The position numbers and the translations under genes are program-made. The notes under the pieces are model-generated. The model was not told where the DNA came from. It made no database searches and saw nothing but the letters and a program-made list of their open reading frames with translations. A DNA stretch of 64,000 nt, from contig NZ_JBHLXC010000007.1 of NCBI RefSeq assembly GCF_042432495.1, positions 186,001 through 250,000 of the forward strand, written 5' to 3'. Position 1 is the stretch's first letter, and every line of letters begins with the position of its first letter. The stretch comes from Pseudochelatococcus lubricantis (GTDB taxonomy: Bacteria > Pseudomonadota > Alphaproteobacteria > Rhizobiales > Beijerinckiaceae). Positions 16,110 through 24,884 of the stretch are shown piece by piece.

Positions 16110-16649
16110 CTAGTTATAATCCTCCCCGATGACGATGAAGCCGTCCGGCGTTTCGTTGTCGCCAGCTTGTATCGTCGAGACCAGTTTGTCTGGCGACAAA
16201 TCCAGGTAGCCCACCTTGCGGTTATATTCGGCACGCGCCTGGGCCTCAAGGGCGTTGTTCTCGTCCGACGGCGATTCCTCGCGCCGCTCTACTATACACT
16301 CGATGATGTCTGTAACACCGCCGACCGCAAGGCCGCCCAGTAACAGGCCACCGGCCGCAATCAGCAAAGGGATGGCTGCGGGCGGGAAGATAACGAAACT
16401 GATGGCGCCTGCAAGAGCCAGCAAAGGACTGAACGTACCGGCTATCCGGGCGATGCCAACGGCTATCTCGCGCATCAGCTCGTGCCCCCAGCTGCGCTGT
16501 TCCAGTGTCGGCTTGCCTCCTCCGGTCTCGATATTGCCGTTCGACGTCCTGGAGATGCTCTTGTCGGTGTCCGCAATGCCCGATTTCTGCACGGACATTG
16601 GCTGGGCCAATGGAATGTCTTGCCTGGGGAGTGCCGCAATATCATGCAT
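16110..16649 (-). CDS. Two-TM hairpin protein, candidate secreted effector (paralogue 1)
   Basis: A 179-residue paralogue of the 15161-15712 product with the same architecture: polar N-terminal 60 residues, two hydrophobic segments at about 70-88 and 91-112 separated by PPAA, a charged linker, and a C-terminus ending IGEDYN. Its leader AGGAGAAATAct before ATG is nearly identical to that of the other copy (AGGAGAAATAtt), so the duplication included the ribosome site. It starts 89 nt after the stop of the CesT-like chaperone gene and is probably co-transcribed with it. No signal peptide, no cysteine in the N-terminal half. Function unknown; translocated membrane-inserting effector is the working hypothesis. 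Confidence 0.6.
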   Translation of the reverse strand: MHDIAALPRQDIPLAQPMSVQKSGIADTDKSISRTSNGNIETGGGKPTLEQRSWGHELMREIAVGIARIAGTFSPLLALAGAISFVIFPPAAIPLLIAAGGLLLGGLAVGGVTDIIECIVERREESPSDENNALEAQARAEYNRKVGYLDLSPDKLVSTIQAGDNETPDGFIVIGEDYN

Positions 16650-16738
16650 AGTATTTCTCCTGAATATATGAATGTAAAATCCATACTGTATATTATTGCA
16701 AATGCCGAAGTCTCTGTACTAAAAATCGTTCCGCAGAG

Positions 16739-17206
16739 TCAGACGGATATAATTGAAACATCGCCCTCATTCGAAGCCGCCGCAGCACCCGAAGGCGTTG
16801 GCGGATTCACTTTTCGCACCAGCCCGTGCCAGTCTTCAATGATGTTGACGGATCTCTCCAGAAACTTCTCGAACGCCTCCTGATCAAGGCCCACGAGGCT
16901 GATGGCATTGGCGTAGACGAGCATCTCACTCCTGGGATCGAGCCCCACGGAACCCGCTCCCAGCACAGTGGTGGCGAAATTGTTCACCAGCAGGGTGGTA
17001 TAGAGCGCGGCTTCCCCGTCCAGCGGGATTCTGGCGATGACCGACGAAATCAACAGAAGTCGCTGTTCGTCGTTCTTGTGTATGCCGATCAGTGTATTGT
17101 CGACGGTCAACGCCATTGCGTCGTTGTCATCGAAATTCTTTTCAGGAAGACCAACTTTAACTAGGAAAGAATTGATAAGCAAAGAAGGATCGGCGATGAT
17201 TGCCAT
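16739..17206 (-). CDS. CesT-like type III secretion chaperone
   Basis: A 155-residue acidic protein (about 20 Asp/Glu against 10 Lys/Arg). Its pattern matches CesT/Tir-chaperone proteins: an N-terminal helix (LLINSFLVKVGLP), beta strands around residues 31-42 and 48-60 (LTVDNTLIGI, LLLISSVIARIP), a helix with LLVNNFATT, then LGLD-type GLDPRSEMLVYA, a short strand, and the C-terminal helix AFEKFLERSVNIIEDW. A GAGG site lies about 6 nt before the ATG. Such chaperones bind the N-terminal part of effectors encoded next to them, which fits the two downstream paralogues. No secretion apparatus gene is in the window. A YbjN-like protein is the main alternative. Confidence 0.6.
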   Translation of the reverse strand: MAIIADPSLLINSFLVKVGLPEKNFDDNDAMALTVDNTLIGIHKNDEQRLLLISSVIARIPLDGEAALYTTLLVNNFATTVLGAGSVGLDPRSEMLVYANAISLVGLDQEAFEKFLERSVNIIEDWHGLVRKVNPPTPSGAAAASNEGDVSIISV

Positions 17207-17253
17207 GATACCTCACAAAGATAAAAATTACTTCATGATTTCTATGGCATCAG

Positions 17254-17281
17254 AAAATATGGAAAAAAATAATTTTGTCAA
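17254..17281 (-). promoter_or_regulatory. Sigma-70-like promoter of the chaperone gene
   Basis: On the minus strand a perfect -35 TTGACA (17276-17281) is followed after 16 nt by TATTTT (17254-17259), about 48 nt before the start codon, in an AT-rich stretch. No HrpL-type GGAACC box or tts-like box was found here. Confidence 0.5.
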
Positions 17282-17402
17282 TACGCCGAGGCGCCCGCCG
17301 GCCCGCAGGACCTTCGGTTCGGGAAAATCAGATGCGCCGGCAAATGGGCGGGGCCGCAGCGCCCGTCGTGTCAGGTCCGCGGCCTTGTCAGGCGAAGGGG
17401 GC

Positions 17403-18305
17403 CTACCGGCGGGCCGCCGCGATGCTTGCCCAGCCGAAGATGATCAGTCCCACCCAGATCAGGCCGAAGGCCACGGCCTGCACCGTTGAGAATGGCTCCC
17501 TGAAGCCGAATACGGCCACGATGAAGATCAGCGTCGGCCCCACATATTGCATGATGCCGATGGTCGAGAGCCGCAGCCGCCGCGCGCCCGCGGAAAACAT
17601 GATGAGGGGCGCCGCCGTTATCGGTCCCGCCAGCAGCAGCAGAAAGATGTCGAAGCCGCTGCCGTCGCCGAAAGGAACGCCGCCGCCCGTCGACCACATC
17701 AGATAGCCGAGCGCCGGGACGGACAGCAGCAGCACTTCCAGCATGAACCCTTGAAGAGCCCCGACCGGCATCGTCTTGCGGCAATAGCCGTAGACGGCGA
17801 AGGACAGCGCCAGCACCAGCGACACCCACGGCAAGCCGCCGGCCTTGACCGTCAGCAGCAGCACGGCCGCCGTCGCCAGCGCCATGGCCAGGACCTGCGG
17901 CCGGCTCAGGCGTTCCTTGAGGAACACGACGCCGATCAGCACATTCATCAGTGGATTGATATAATAGCCGAGCGCGGCGTCGAGCGCGCGGTTCTCGGTA
18001 ATCGCCCAGATATAGATGGTCCAGTTGGCGGCGATCAGGCTGGCGGTCATGCACGCCATGCCCACGATCCGTGGATTGGCGAGCGCCTGCCGCATCGCGC
18101 CGGAGCGGTCCGTCAGAAGCAGCAGCAGCCCGGCGACAGGTACTGACCAGATGATGCGGTGGGCGATGATCTCGAACACCGGAATATGCGTCATCAGCTT
18201 CATGTAAAGCGGCTGCAGTCCCCACATCACATAGGCAAGCAACGTGCAAACGAAACCTTGTAAGACCTCGGGCGACGGACGCGCGGCAATCGACGACTGG
18301 CTCAT
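17403..18305 (-). CDS. rarD: EamA family transporter (RarD type)
   Basis: A 300-residue inner-membrane protein with ten predicted helices in two EamA repeats. RarD-type features are WGLQPLYMKL near residue 28, EIIAHRIIWS, and ANWTIYIWAI around residue 95. GGGAGG lies 4 nt before the ATG. RarD was named for chloramphenicol sensitivity in E. coli, but the exported compound is not known. It is a single gene between the chaperone islet and ratA, and is not part of the usual eno-pdh neighbourhood. Confidence 0.85.
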   Translation of the reverse strand: MSQSSIAARPSPEVLQGFVCTLLAYVMWGLQPLYMKLMTHIPVFEIIAHRIIWSVPVAGLLLLLTDRSGAMRQALANPRIVGMACMTASLIAANWTIYIWAITENRALDAALGYYINPLMNVLIGVVFLKERLSRPQVLAMALATAAVLLLTVKAGGLPWVSLVLALSFAVYGYCRKTMPVGALQGFMLEVLLLSVPALGYLMWSTGGGVPFGDGSGFDIFLLLLAGPITAAPLIMFSAGARRLRLSTIGIMQYVGPTLIFIVAVFGFREPFSTVQAVAFGLIWVGLIIFGWASIAAARR

Positions 18306-18526
18306 TTTTCCTCCCTGCGGCTGCGGGAGCGGGGTGACTTGCCGCCGGACCGCTCAAATCGCTTTCGCCAGTTACTCCAGCCGTTTCCGGGGTGGGAAAG
18401 CCAAGGCTCGCCGTCCGAAAACGCCGTGCGCAGTTTGCCGGTTCGGGCGTTGTGAGCAACCTCGGGAAGAAGCACGGCAGCCATGCGTTTCGCGGCGTCG
18501 ACGCCGGCTTGTCGTTTGTCGGCGCC

Positions 18527-19000
18527 TCACGCGCCCGCGAGGCCGACGCCGCCGTAGATCGCGTCCGCGCGGGCAGCGAAGGCATCGGAAAACTTCTTGA
18601 ACGCCTTGTCGAACACAGCGCCCATCAGTATTCCGAGTGTCCGGCTCTTGAACTCGTAGGAGATGAAAAAATCGACGATACAGGCGTCCGCCTCGTCGGC
18701 CGCGCGGAACGTCCAGCGGTTCTCCAGAAAGCGGAATGGCCCGTCGATATACTCGACGATGATGCGCAGCCGCGGCCGGTCCAGCGTCACGCGGGTGGTG
18801 AAGCTCTCGCGGATCGACTTGTAGCCAATGTCCATGTCGGCCACCAGCGTCTCGATGCCCTCGCCGCTGTTGATGCGCTGGCGTACGACAAGGCGCTCGC
18901 ACAGCGGCACGAAGGAGGGATAGCGCTCGACATCCGCCACCAGGTCGAACATGGCGGCGGGGGCGTGGCCCACCCTGCGCTCGTTACGGAACGCGGGCAT
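18527..19000 (-). CDS. Coq10/RatA family START-domain protein
   Basis: A 157-residue polyketide-cyclase/START fold protein. The N-terminal AAAMFDLVADVERYPSF-type stretch (residues 13-29), FTTRVTLDRP, and WTFRAADEADACIVDF, FEFKSR-like YEFKSRTL and AFKKF motifs are those of the ubiquinone-binding Coq10/YfjG group. E. coli RatA was described as a toxin, but the alphaproteobacterial members next to lipA are better seen as Coq10-like ubiquinone-handling proteins. Its start lies 3 nt after the lipA stop, so the two are translationally linked. Confidence 0.85.
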   Translation of the reverse strand: MPAFRNERRVGHAPAAMFDLVADVERYPSFVPLCERLVVRQRINSGEGIETLVADMDIGYKSIRESFTTRVTLDRPRLRIIVEYIDGPFRFLENRWTFRAADEADACIVDFFISYEFKSRTLGILMGAVFDKAFKKFSDAFAARADAIYGGVGLAGA

Positions 19001-19003
19001 CGC

Positions 19004-20020
19004 TCAGTGGCCCAGCTGCGCCGCGCGCGCCGTCTTGAGGCGCGCGAAATCCTCGCCCGCGTGATGCGACGATCGCGTGAGCGGGCTCGACGATACCATC
19101 AGGAAGCCCTTGGCGTAGGCCGTGGTCTCGAACGCCTTGAACTCGTCGGGCGTTACGAAGCGGATCACCGGGTGGTGCTTGCGCGTGGGCTGCAGATACT
19201 GGCCGATGGTCATGAAATCCACTTCCGCGGACCGCAGGTCGTCCATCAGCTGCAGCACCTCGTTACGCTCCTCCCCGAGCCCCACCATGATGCCGGACTT
19301 GGTGAAGATTGTCGGATCAAGCTCCTTCACGCGCTGCAGCAGGCGGATGGAGTGGAAGTAGCGCGCGCCGGGCCGCACCTTGAGGTATTTCGACGGTACG
19401 GTTTCCAGATTGTGGTTGAACACGTCGGGCCGCGCCGCCGCCACCACCTCAAGCGCGCCGGGCTTGCGCAGGAAGTCCGGCGTCAGGATCTCGACCGTGG
19501 TCGCGGGTGAGCGCGCGCGGATGGCGTGGATGACGTCCGCGAAATGTCGAGCCCCGCCGTCGGGCAGGTCGTCGCGGTCGACGGAAGTGATCACAACATG
19601 CGTGAGGCCGAGCTTCTCGACCGCCTTCGCCACGCTCTCCGGCTCATTGGCGTCGAGCGGCAGCGGCATGCCCGTCTTCACGTTGCAGAAGGCACAGGCG
19701 CGCGTGCACGTGTCGCCCATGATCATGAAGGTGGCGTGCTTCTTCTCCCAGCATTCGCCGATATTGGGGCAGCCGGCTTCCTCGCAGACGGTGACGAGCT
19801 TGTTGTCCCGCACGATGCGGTTCGTCTCGGCCCATTTCGGCGAGCCCGGCGCCTTCACCCTGATCCAGTCCGGCTTGCGGGCGACGGGCTGGTCGGGCCG
19901 GTGGGCCTTCTCGGGGTGGCGCGCCTCCTGCTTGCGGGCACTGGCGGGCTCGCGCGCAGGCGCGTCGACATCGAGCTTGCGGCGGGGATCGCGGTTGAGA
20001 ATATCCAGAACGACCGCCAT
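19004..20020 (-). CDS. lipA: Lipoyl synthase
   Basis: A 338-residue radical SAM enzyme inserting two sulfurs into octanoyl groups of lipoyl domains, including those of the pyruvate dehydrogenase encoded upstream. The auxiliary cluster cysteines Cys79, Cys84 and Cys90 (CEEAGCPNIGEC) and the radical SAM cysteines Cys105, Cys109 and Cys112 (CTRACAFC) are all present, as is the C-terminal RSSHHAGE serine. The first 50 residues are a charged, disordered extension. ATG 20020 is preferred for its GGAG 9 nt upstream; an ATG at 20035 is an alternative. The Coq10-like gene follows after 3 nt. Confidence 0.95.
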   Translation of the reverse strand: MAVVLDILNRDPRRKLDVDAPAREPASARKQEARHPEKAHRPDQPVARKPDWIRVKAPGSPKWAETNRIVRDNKLVTVCEEAGCPNIGECWEKKHATFMIMGDTCTRACAFCNVKTGMPLPLDANEPESVAKAVEKLGLTHVVITSVDRDDLPDGGARHFADVIHAIRARSPATTVEILTPDFLRKPGALEVVAAARPDVFNHNLETVPSKYLKVRPGARYFHSIRLLQRVKELDPTIFTKSGIMVGLGEERNEVLQLMDDLRSAEVDFMTIGQYLQPTRKHHPVIRFVTPDEFKAFETTAYAKGFLMVSSSPLTRSSHHAGEDFARLKTARAAQLGH

Positions 20021-20177
20021 AGCCGAAGACTCCATGCCTCATATCAGAAACGGCGAGAGCTTTGCCCCGCCGCATGCCAATGGCCTGCAATCAGGCCACA
20101 AACCGTCTCGAAACGCAATTCATCTAATCCGTGGCCCCGCCGGATGCAAGAGAGCCCCGGCAGGGCGTATCGTCACG

Positions 20178-20432
20178 TCATGCGCGCCTGAGCACGCGCA
20201 CGATGAACAGCAGCACGACCGCGCCGATGGTCGACACGACGAGGCTCGGGAGAAAACCCGATCCTTGCCAGATGCCGAGCACGCCGAGCACGATCGGGCC
20301 GATGAAGGCACCGATCAGGCCGATCACGAGGCTCGCGACCAGCCCGCCGCCCTCGCGGCCCATGATGTTCTGGGCGATCCACCCGGCCAGCAGGCCGATA
20401 ATGATCGCACCGATGATACCAACGCCCTGCAT
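20178..20432 (-). CDS. GlsB/YeaQ/YmgE family stress membrane protein
   Basis: An 84-residue inner-membrane protein with three helices and the family glycine pattern (GLLAGWIAQNIMGREGGG, then VIGLIGAFIGP). A GGGGAG site lies 6 nt before the ATG. This transglycosylase-associated family is linked to general stress, but its activity is not established. It lies between lpdA and lipA, as a small protein often does in this rhizobial cluster. Confidence 0.85.
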   Translation of the reverse strand: MQGVGIIGAIIIGLLAGWIAQNIMGREGGGLVASLVIGLIGAFIGPIVLGVLGIWQGSGFLPSLVVSTIGAVVLLFIVRVLRRA

Positions 20433-20543
20433 TTGCTTCTCCCCTTACTGAACGGACGGACCACGGATAAACGCCAAGCTTTGCGATACGTTCCACGATC
20501 CGCCTGTTTAATAGCGGGGGAGAATGACATCAGCGCATCAACA

Positions 20544-21971
20544 TCATATATGAATGGCGCGCCCGTAGGCATCGAGCACGCTCTCGTGGATCGTTTCCGA
20601 CAGCGTGGGATGCGGGAACACCGTATGCATCAGCTCTTCCTCGGTGGTTTCGAGGTTGAGCGCGATGACGAAGCCCTGGATCAGTTCGGTCACTTCGGCG
20701 CCGATCAGGTGCGCGCCGAGCAGGCGGCCGGTCTTCCTGTCGAAGATGGTCTTCACCAGCCCTTCCGGCTCGCCGAGCGCGATCGCCTTGCCGTTGCCGA
20801 TGAAGGGGAAGCGACCGACGCGGATGTCGTAGCCGGCTTCCTTCGCCTTCGCTTCCGTCAGCCCCACGGAGGCGATCTGCGGATTGCAGTAGGTGCAGCC
20901 GGGGATCTTCGCCTTGTCGAGCGCATGCACAGGCAGGCCCTTGATCGCCTCCACCGTCAACGTTCCCTCGTGCTCCGCCTTGTGGGCGAGCATGGGCGGG
21001 CCGGCGACGTCGCCGATGGCGTAGAGGCCCGGCACGTTGGTGCGCCCCAGCCCGTCGGTGACGATGATGCCGCGATCCGTCTTCACGCCGAGCTTTTCGA
21101 GGCCGAGATTCTCGATATTGCCGACGACCCCGACCGCCGAGATGACGCGCTCCACCGTGACGGTCTCGTTGCCCTTCGGCGTCTCCAGCGTCGCGGTGAC
21201 GCTATCGGCGCCCTTGTCGAGCTTCGTGACCTTGGTGCCGGTCAGCACCCTGATGCCCTGCTTCTCGAAGCGTTTGCGGGCGAGTTCCGCAATTTCGGCA
21301 TCCTCCACCGGCAGGATCTGCGGCAGCACCTCGACCACCGTCACTTCCGCGCCCATGGTGCGGTAGAACGAAGCGAACTCGATGCCGATCGCACCCGACC
21401 CGACCACCAGCAGGGACTTCGGAATCGCGGGCGGTACCATGGCCTCGAAATAGGTCCAGACCAGTTTCCTGTCCGGCTCCAGCCCCGGCAGCACGCGCGG
21501 ACGCGCGCCGGTGGCGATGATGATGTGCTGCGCCTTGTAGGTGCCGCTGCCCAGCGCGCCCTTTGGAGCATCATTCCGGGGCGCGTCCGGCGCGGCCGAG
21601 ACCGTGACGGAACCGGGTGCGTCGAGCGTCGCCTCGCCCCAGATCACGTCGACCTTGTTCTTCTTGAGCAGGAAGCCGACACCGGTGTTGAGCTGCCTGG
21701 AGACGCCGCGCGAGCGCTCCACGACGGCCTTCGCGTCGAAGCCGACGTTATCGGCGCTGAGGCCGTAGTCCTTGGCGTGCTGGAAGTAATGATAGATTTC
21801 CGCCGAGCGCAGCAGCGCCTTGGTCGGAATGCAGCCCCAGTTCAGGCAGATGCCGCCGAGATACGAGCGCTCGATGACGGCGGTCTTGAAGCCGAGCTGC
21901 GCCGCGCGGATGGCGGTGACATAGCCGCCGGGGCCTGAACCGATAACGATGATATCGTATGCACTGGCCAT
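20544..21971 (-). CDS. lpdA: Dihydrolipoyl dehydrogenase (E3 of pyruvate dehydrogenase)
   Basis: A 475-residue FAD-dependent pyridine nucleotide-disulfide oxidoreductase that reoxidises lipoyl groups of the E2 subunit. It has the FAD motif GSGPGGYVTA at residues 12-21, the redox disulfide GGICLNWGCIPTK (Cys42 and Cys47), the NAD motif GSGAIGIEFA, the second FAD motif IGDVAGPPMLAH and the C-terminal HPTLSETIHE with catalytic His-Glu. It follows pdhC after 64 nt and ends the pdh core operon. Full length. Confidence 0.96.
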   Translation of the reverse strand: MASAYDIIVIGSGPGGYVTAIRAAQLGFKTAVIERSYLGGICLNWGCIPTKALLRSAEIYHYFQHAKDYGLSADNVGFDAKAVVERSRGVSRQLNTGVGFLLKKNKVDVIWGEATLDAPGSVTVSAAPDAPRNDAPKGALGSGTYKAQHIIIATGARPRVLPGLEPDRKLVWTYFEAMVPPAIPKSLLVVGSGAIGIEFASFYRTMGAEVTVVEVLPQILPVEDAEIAELARKRFEKQGIRVLTGTKVTKLDKGADSVTATLETPKGNETVTVERVISAVGVVGNIENLGLEKLGVKTDRGIIVTDGLGRTNVPGLYAIGDVAGPPMLAHKAEHEGTLTVEAIKGLPVHALDKAKIPGCTYCNPQIASVGLTEAKAKEAGYDIRVGRFPFIGNGKAIALGEPEGLVKTIFDRKTGRLLGAHLIGAEVTELIQGFVIALNLETTEEELMHTVFPHPTLSETIHESVLDAYGRAIHI

Positions 21972-22035
21972 AACAGCCTCATGAAATCCGGAAGGGACAG
22001 TGGCCGGGCAGGCCCGGCCATCACGGTTCGGGCGA

Positions 22036-23385
22036 TCAGACGAGCAGCCCCAGCGGGTTCTCGATCAGCGGCCTGAAGGCAGCGAGCAGTTCCGCGCCGA
22101 GCGCGCCGTCGACGGCGCGGTGATCGGTGGAGAGCGTCACCGTCATCACCGTGGCGACGGCGGGGGCGCCATCCTTCACCACCACGCGCTTCTCACCCGC
22201 GCCCACCGCCAGAATGGTGGCGTGCGGCGGGTTGATGATCGCGGAGAAGTTCTTGATGCCGAACATGCCCAGATTCGAGACCGCCGACGAGCCGCCCTGA
22301 TATTCCTCCGGCTTCAGCTTGCGGTTGCGGGCGCGCGCGGCAAAGTCCTTCATCTCGTTGGAGATGGTCGAGATGCTCTTGATGTCCGCGTTGCGCACCA
22401 CCGGCGTGATCAGCCCGCCGGGAATGGCGACCGCGACGCCGACATCCACCACCTTGTGACGCAGGATGGCGGAATCCGTCCAGCTCACGTTGGCGTCCGG
22501 CACCTGCCTCAGCGCCAGCGCCAGCGCCTTGATGACGAAGTCGTTCACCGAGACCTTGTAGGCGGGCTTGCCGTCCTTGTCCTTCGGGGCCGCCGCGTTC
22601 ACCTGCTCGCGCAGCGCCAGCAGCGCGTCTAGTTCCGTGTCGATGGTGAGGTAGAAATGCGGCACCGTCTGCTTCGATTCCACGAGCCGGCGCGCGATCG
22701 TCTTGCGCATGTTGTCGTGCGGGACTTCCTCGTAGGAGCCCGGCGCGAAAAGCTTCTTCACGGCCTCGTCCCCGGCCGGCGCCGGCTTCGGCGCAGCCTG
22801 CGGCGCGGGCGCGGGGGCAGGCGCCGCGGCAGCCTGCGGAGCGGCTCTGGTAGCGCCGCCGGCAATGGCGGCCTGCACATCGCGCTCGACGATGCGCCCG
22901 TGCGGCCCGGTGCCCGTCACCGCCGCGAGGTCGACGCCCGCCTCCTTTGCCAGCCGGCGCGCCAGGGGCGAGGAGAAGATGCGCTCGCCATGGGCGGCAG
23001 CGGCCGCCGCCGGGGCGGGCGCCACAGGAGCCGCAGCAGCCGGGGCCGATGCGGGCGCAGGCACCGCCGGGGATGCCGGCGCGGGGGCCGGAGCCGGAGC
23101 GGCCTGCCCGGCGCCGGCAGCGGCAACGGCGGCGACGTCCTCGCCCTCTTCGGCGATGAGGGCGATCACATCGTTGACAGGCACGTCGGCGGTGCCCTCC
23201 GGCACGACGATCTTGGCGAGCACGCCTTCGTCGACCGCCTCGACCTCCATGGTGGCCTTGTCGGTTTCGATCTCGGCGATGACGTCACCGGACTTGATGG
23301 CGTCGCCCTCTTTCTTCAGCCATTTGGCCAGATTGCCCTTTTCCATCGTCGGGGACAGGGCTGGCATCAGGATTTTGACAGACAT
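22036..23385 (-). CDS. pdhC: Dihydrolipoyllysine acetyltransferase (E2 of pyruvate dehydrogenase)
   Basis: A 449-residue E2 core protein. A single N-terminal lipoyl domain carries the modified lysine in ETDKATMEVEAVD near residue 43, followed by an Ala-Pro-rich swinging linker (about residues 85-135), a peripheral-subunit-binding domain (SPLARRLAKEAGVDL), a second Ala-Pro linker and the catalytic acyltransferase domain with the active-site motif DHRAVDGALGA. The lipoyl domain is almost the same as that fused to PdhB. It begins 12 nt after the pdhB stop. Confidence 0.96.
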   Translation of the reverse strand: MSVKILMPALSPTMEKGNLAKWLKKEGDAIKSGDVIAEIETDKATMEVEAVDEGVLAKIVVPEGTADVPVNDVIALIAEEGEDVAAVAAAGAGQAAPAPAPAPASPAVPAPASAPAAAAPVAPAPAAAAAAHGERIFSSPLARRLAKEAGVDLAAVTGTGPHGRIVERDVQAAIAGGATRAAPQAAAAPAPAPAPQAAPKPAPAGDEAVKKLFAPGSYEEVPHDNMRKTIARRLVESKQTVPHFYLTIDTELDALLALREQVNAAAPKDKDGKPAYKVSVNDFVIKALALALRQVPDANVSWTDSAILRHKVVDVGVAVAIPGGLITPVVRNADIKSISTISNEMKDFAARARNRKLKPEEYQGGSSAVSNLGMFGIKNFSAIINPPHATILAVGAGEKRVVVKDGAPAVATVMTVTLSTDHRAVDGALGAELLAAFRPLIENPLGLLV

Positions 23386-23397
23386 TGACCTCTCCCG

Positions 23398-24807
23398 TCA
23401 GCGGTAGGTAACGGCCTTGACCGCCGCGATCACGTCATCGGCGGAGGGCAGGGCGAGCTTTTCGAGATTGGCGGCGTAAGGCATCGGCACGTCCTTGCCG
23501 AAAACGCGCAGCACCGGCGCGTCAAGCCAGTCGAAGGCGAATTCCTGCACGCGCGCGGCGATTTCCGCGCCCACGCCGGACTGCCCCCAGCCCTGCTCGA
23601 CGGTGACCACCCGGCCCGTCCTCTTCACGGAAGCGATGACGGTGTCCGTGTCAAGCGGCCGCAGGGAGCGCATGTCGATGATTTCCGCCTCGATGCCTTC
23701 GGCCGCGAGCTTCTCGGCTGCCTCATGCGCATAGATCATGCCGTAGGACCAGGCGACGATGGTCACGTCCCTACCCGGCCGCGCGATGCGAGCCTTGCCG
23801 ATGGGCAGCACGAAGTCGTCGAGCTTCGGCACCGGGAAGGAGTGGCCGTACAGGATTTCGTTTTCGAGGAAGATCACCGGGTTCGGGTCGCGGATCGCGG
23901 CCTTCAGCAGGCCCTTGGCGTCGGCCGCCGAATAGGGCGCCACCACCTTGAGACCGGGAACGTGGCTGTACCAGGAGGAATAATCCTGCGAATGCTGGGC
24001 GGCAACGCGCGCGGCCGGGCCGTTGGGGCCGCGGAAAACGATGGGGCAGCCGAGCTGGCCGCCGGACATGTAGAGTGTCTTGGCGGCGGAGTTGATGATC
24101 TGGTCAATCGCCTGCATGGCGAAGTTGAAAGTCATGAACTCGACGATCGGCTTCAGGCCCGTGAAGGCTGCGCCGACCGCGACACCCGTGAAGCCGTGCT
24201 CGGTAATCGGCGTGTCGATCACCCGCCGTGCGCCGAATTCCTGCAGCAGGCCCTGCGTGACCTTGTAGGCGCCCTGATATTCGGCGACTTCCTCGCCCAT
24301 GACGAAGACATCGCCGTCGCGGCGCATTTCCTCGGCCATGGCGTCACGCAGCGCCTCGCGGACCGTCTGCGAGACGAATTCGGTGCCCTCGGGCACCTCC
24401 GGATCGGCGGCAGCCGCCGGCTCCGGCGCGCGAGGGGCGGCGGGAACGCGCGGCGCGGCGGGTTGCGGGGCGGGCGCAGCCTCGACGGGCGCGGGCGCCG
24501 CGGCCGGAGCGGGCACTGCCGCGGGCGCACCGGCGCCGGCGGCCGCGACCGCCGCGACATCCTCGCCCTCGGCGGCGATAACGGCGATCGGCGTGTTGAC
24601 GGCCACGTCCTCGGTGCCCTCCGGCACGAGAATCCTCGCGAGCACGCCCTCGTCGACCGCCTCGACCTCCATGGTGGCCTTGTCGGTCTCGATCTCGGCG
24701 ATGACGTCGCCGGACTTGATGGCGTCGCCCTCTTTCTTCAGCCACTTGGAAAGTTTGCCGCTTTCCATCGTCGGGGAAAGCGCGGGCATCAGGATATCTG
24801 TCGGCAT
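23398..24807 (-). CDS. pdhB: Pyruvate dehydrogenase E1 beta subunit with lipoyl domain
   Basis: A 469-residue fusion: an N-terminal lipoyl domain (Lys in ETDKATMEVEAVD), an Ala-Pro linker to about residue 130, then a complete transketolase-like E1 beta chain beginning EGTEFVSQTVREALRDAM. The extra lipoyl domain on E1 beta is a known trait of alphaproteobacterial pyruvate dehydrogenases. With the pdhA product it forms the thiamine-diphosphate-dependent decarboxylase. It lies between pdhA (77 nt upstream) and pdhC (12 nt downstream). Confidence 0.96.
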   Translation of the reverse strand: MPTDILMPALSPTMESGKLSKWLKKEGDAIKSGDVIAEIETDKATMEVEAVDEGVLARILVPEGTEDVAVNTPIAVIAAEGEDVAAVAAAGAGAPAAVPAPAAAPAPVEAAPAPQPAAPRVPAAPRAPEPAAAADPEVPEGTEFVSQTVREALRDAMAEEMRRDGDVFVMGEEVAEYQGAYKVTQGLLQEFGARRVIDTPITEHGFTGVAVGAAFTGLKPIVEFMTFNFAMQAIDQIINSAAKTLYMSGGQLGCPIVFRGPNGPAARVAAQHSQDYSSWYSHVPGLKVVAPYSAADAKGLLKAAIRDPNPVIFLENEILYGHSFPVPKLDDFVLPIGKARIARPGRDVTIVAWSYGMIYAHEAAEKLAAEGIEAEIIDMRSLRPLDTDTVIASVKRTGRVVTVEQGWGQSGVGAEIAARVQEFAFDWLDAPVLRVFGKDVPMPYAANLEKLALPSADDVIAAVKAVTYR

Positions 24808-24884
24808 GTTGGTTTTCCGGCAATCTTCTGGAATGGGATCAAGCGGTATTTAACCGGCAAACGGTTATGTTTGCCGGCCACCGG

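Noticed and set aside
17207..17330. HrpL or tts box upstream of the chaperone gene
   Set aside because: No GGAACC-type or tts-like sequence was found; a plain TTGACA promoter explains the region better.
18302..18484. 60-residue frame overlapping the rarD start
   Set aside because: No ribosome site, no recognisable motif, and it ends inside rarD. Could be real, but the sequence does not support it.
18527..19000. RatA as a toxin of a toxin-antitoxin pair
   Set aside because: No antitoxin gene is adjacent; the protein is coupled to lipA and matches the Coq10-like group.
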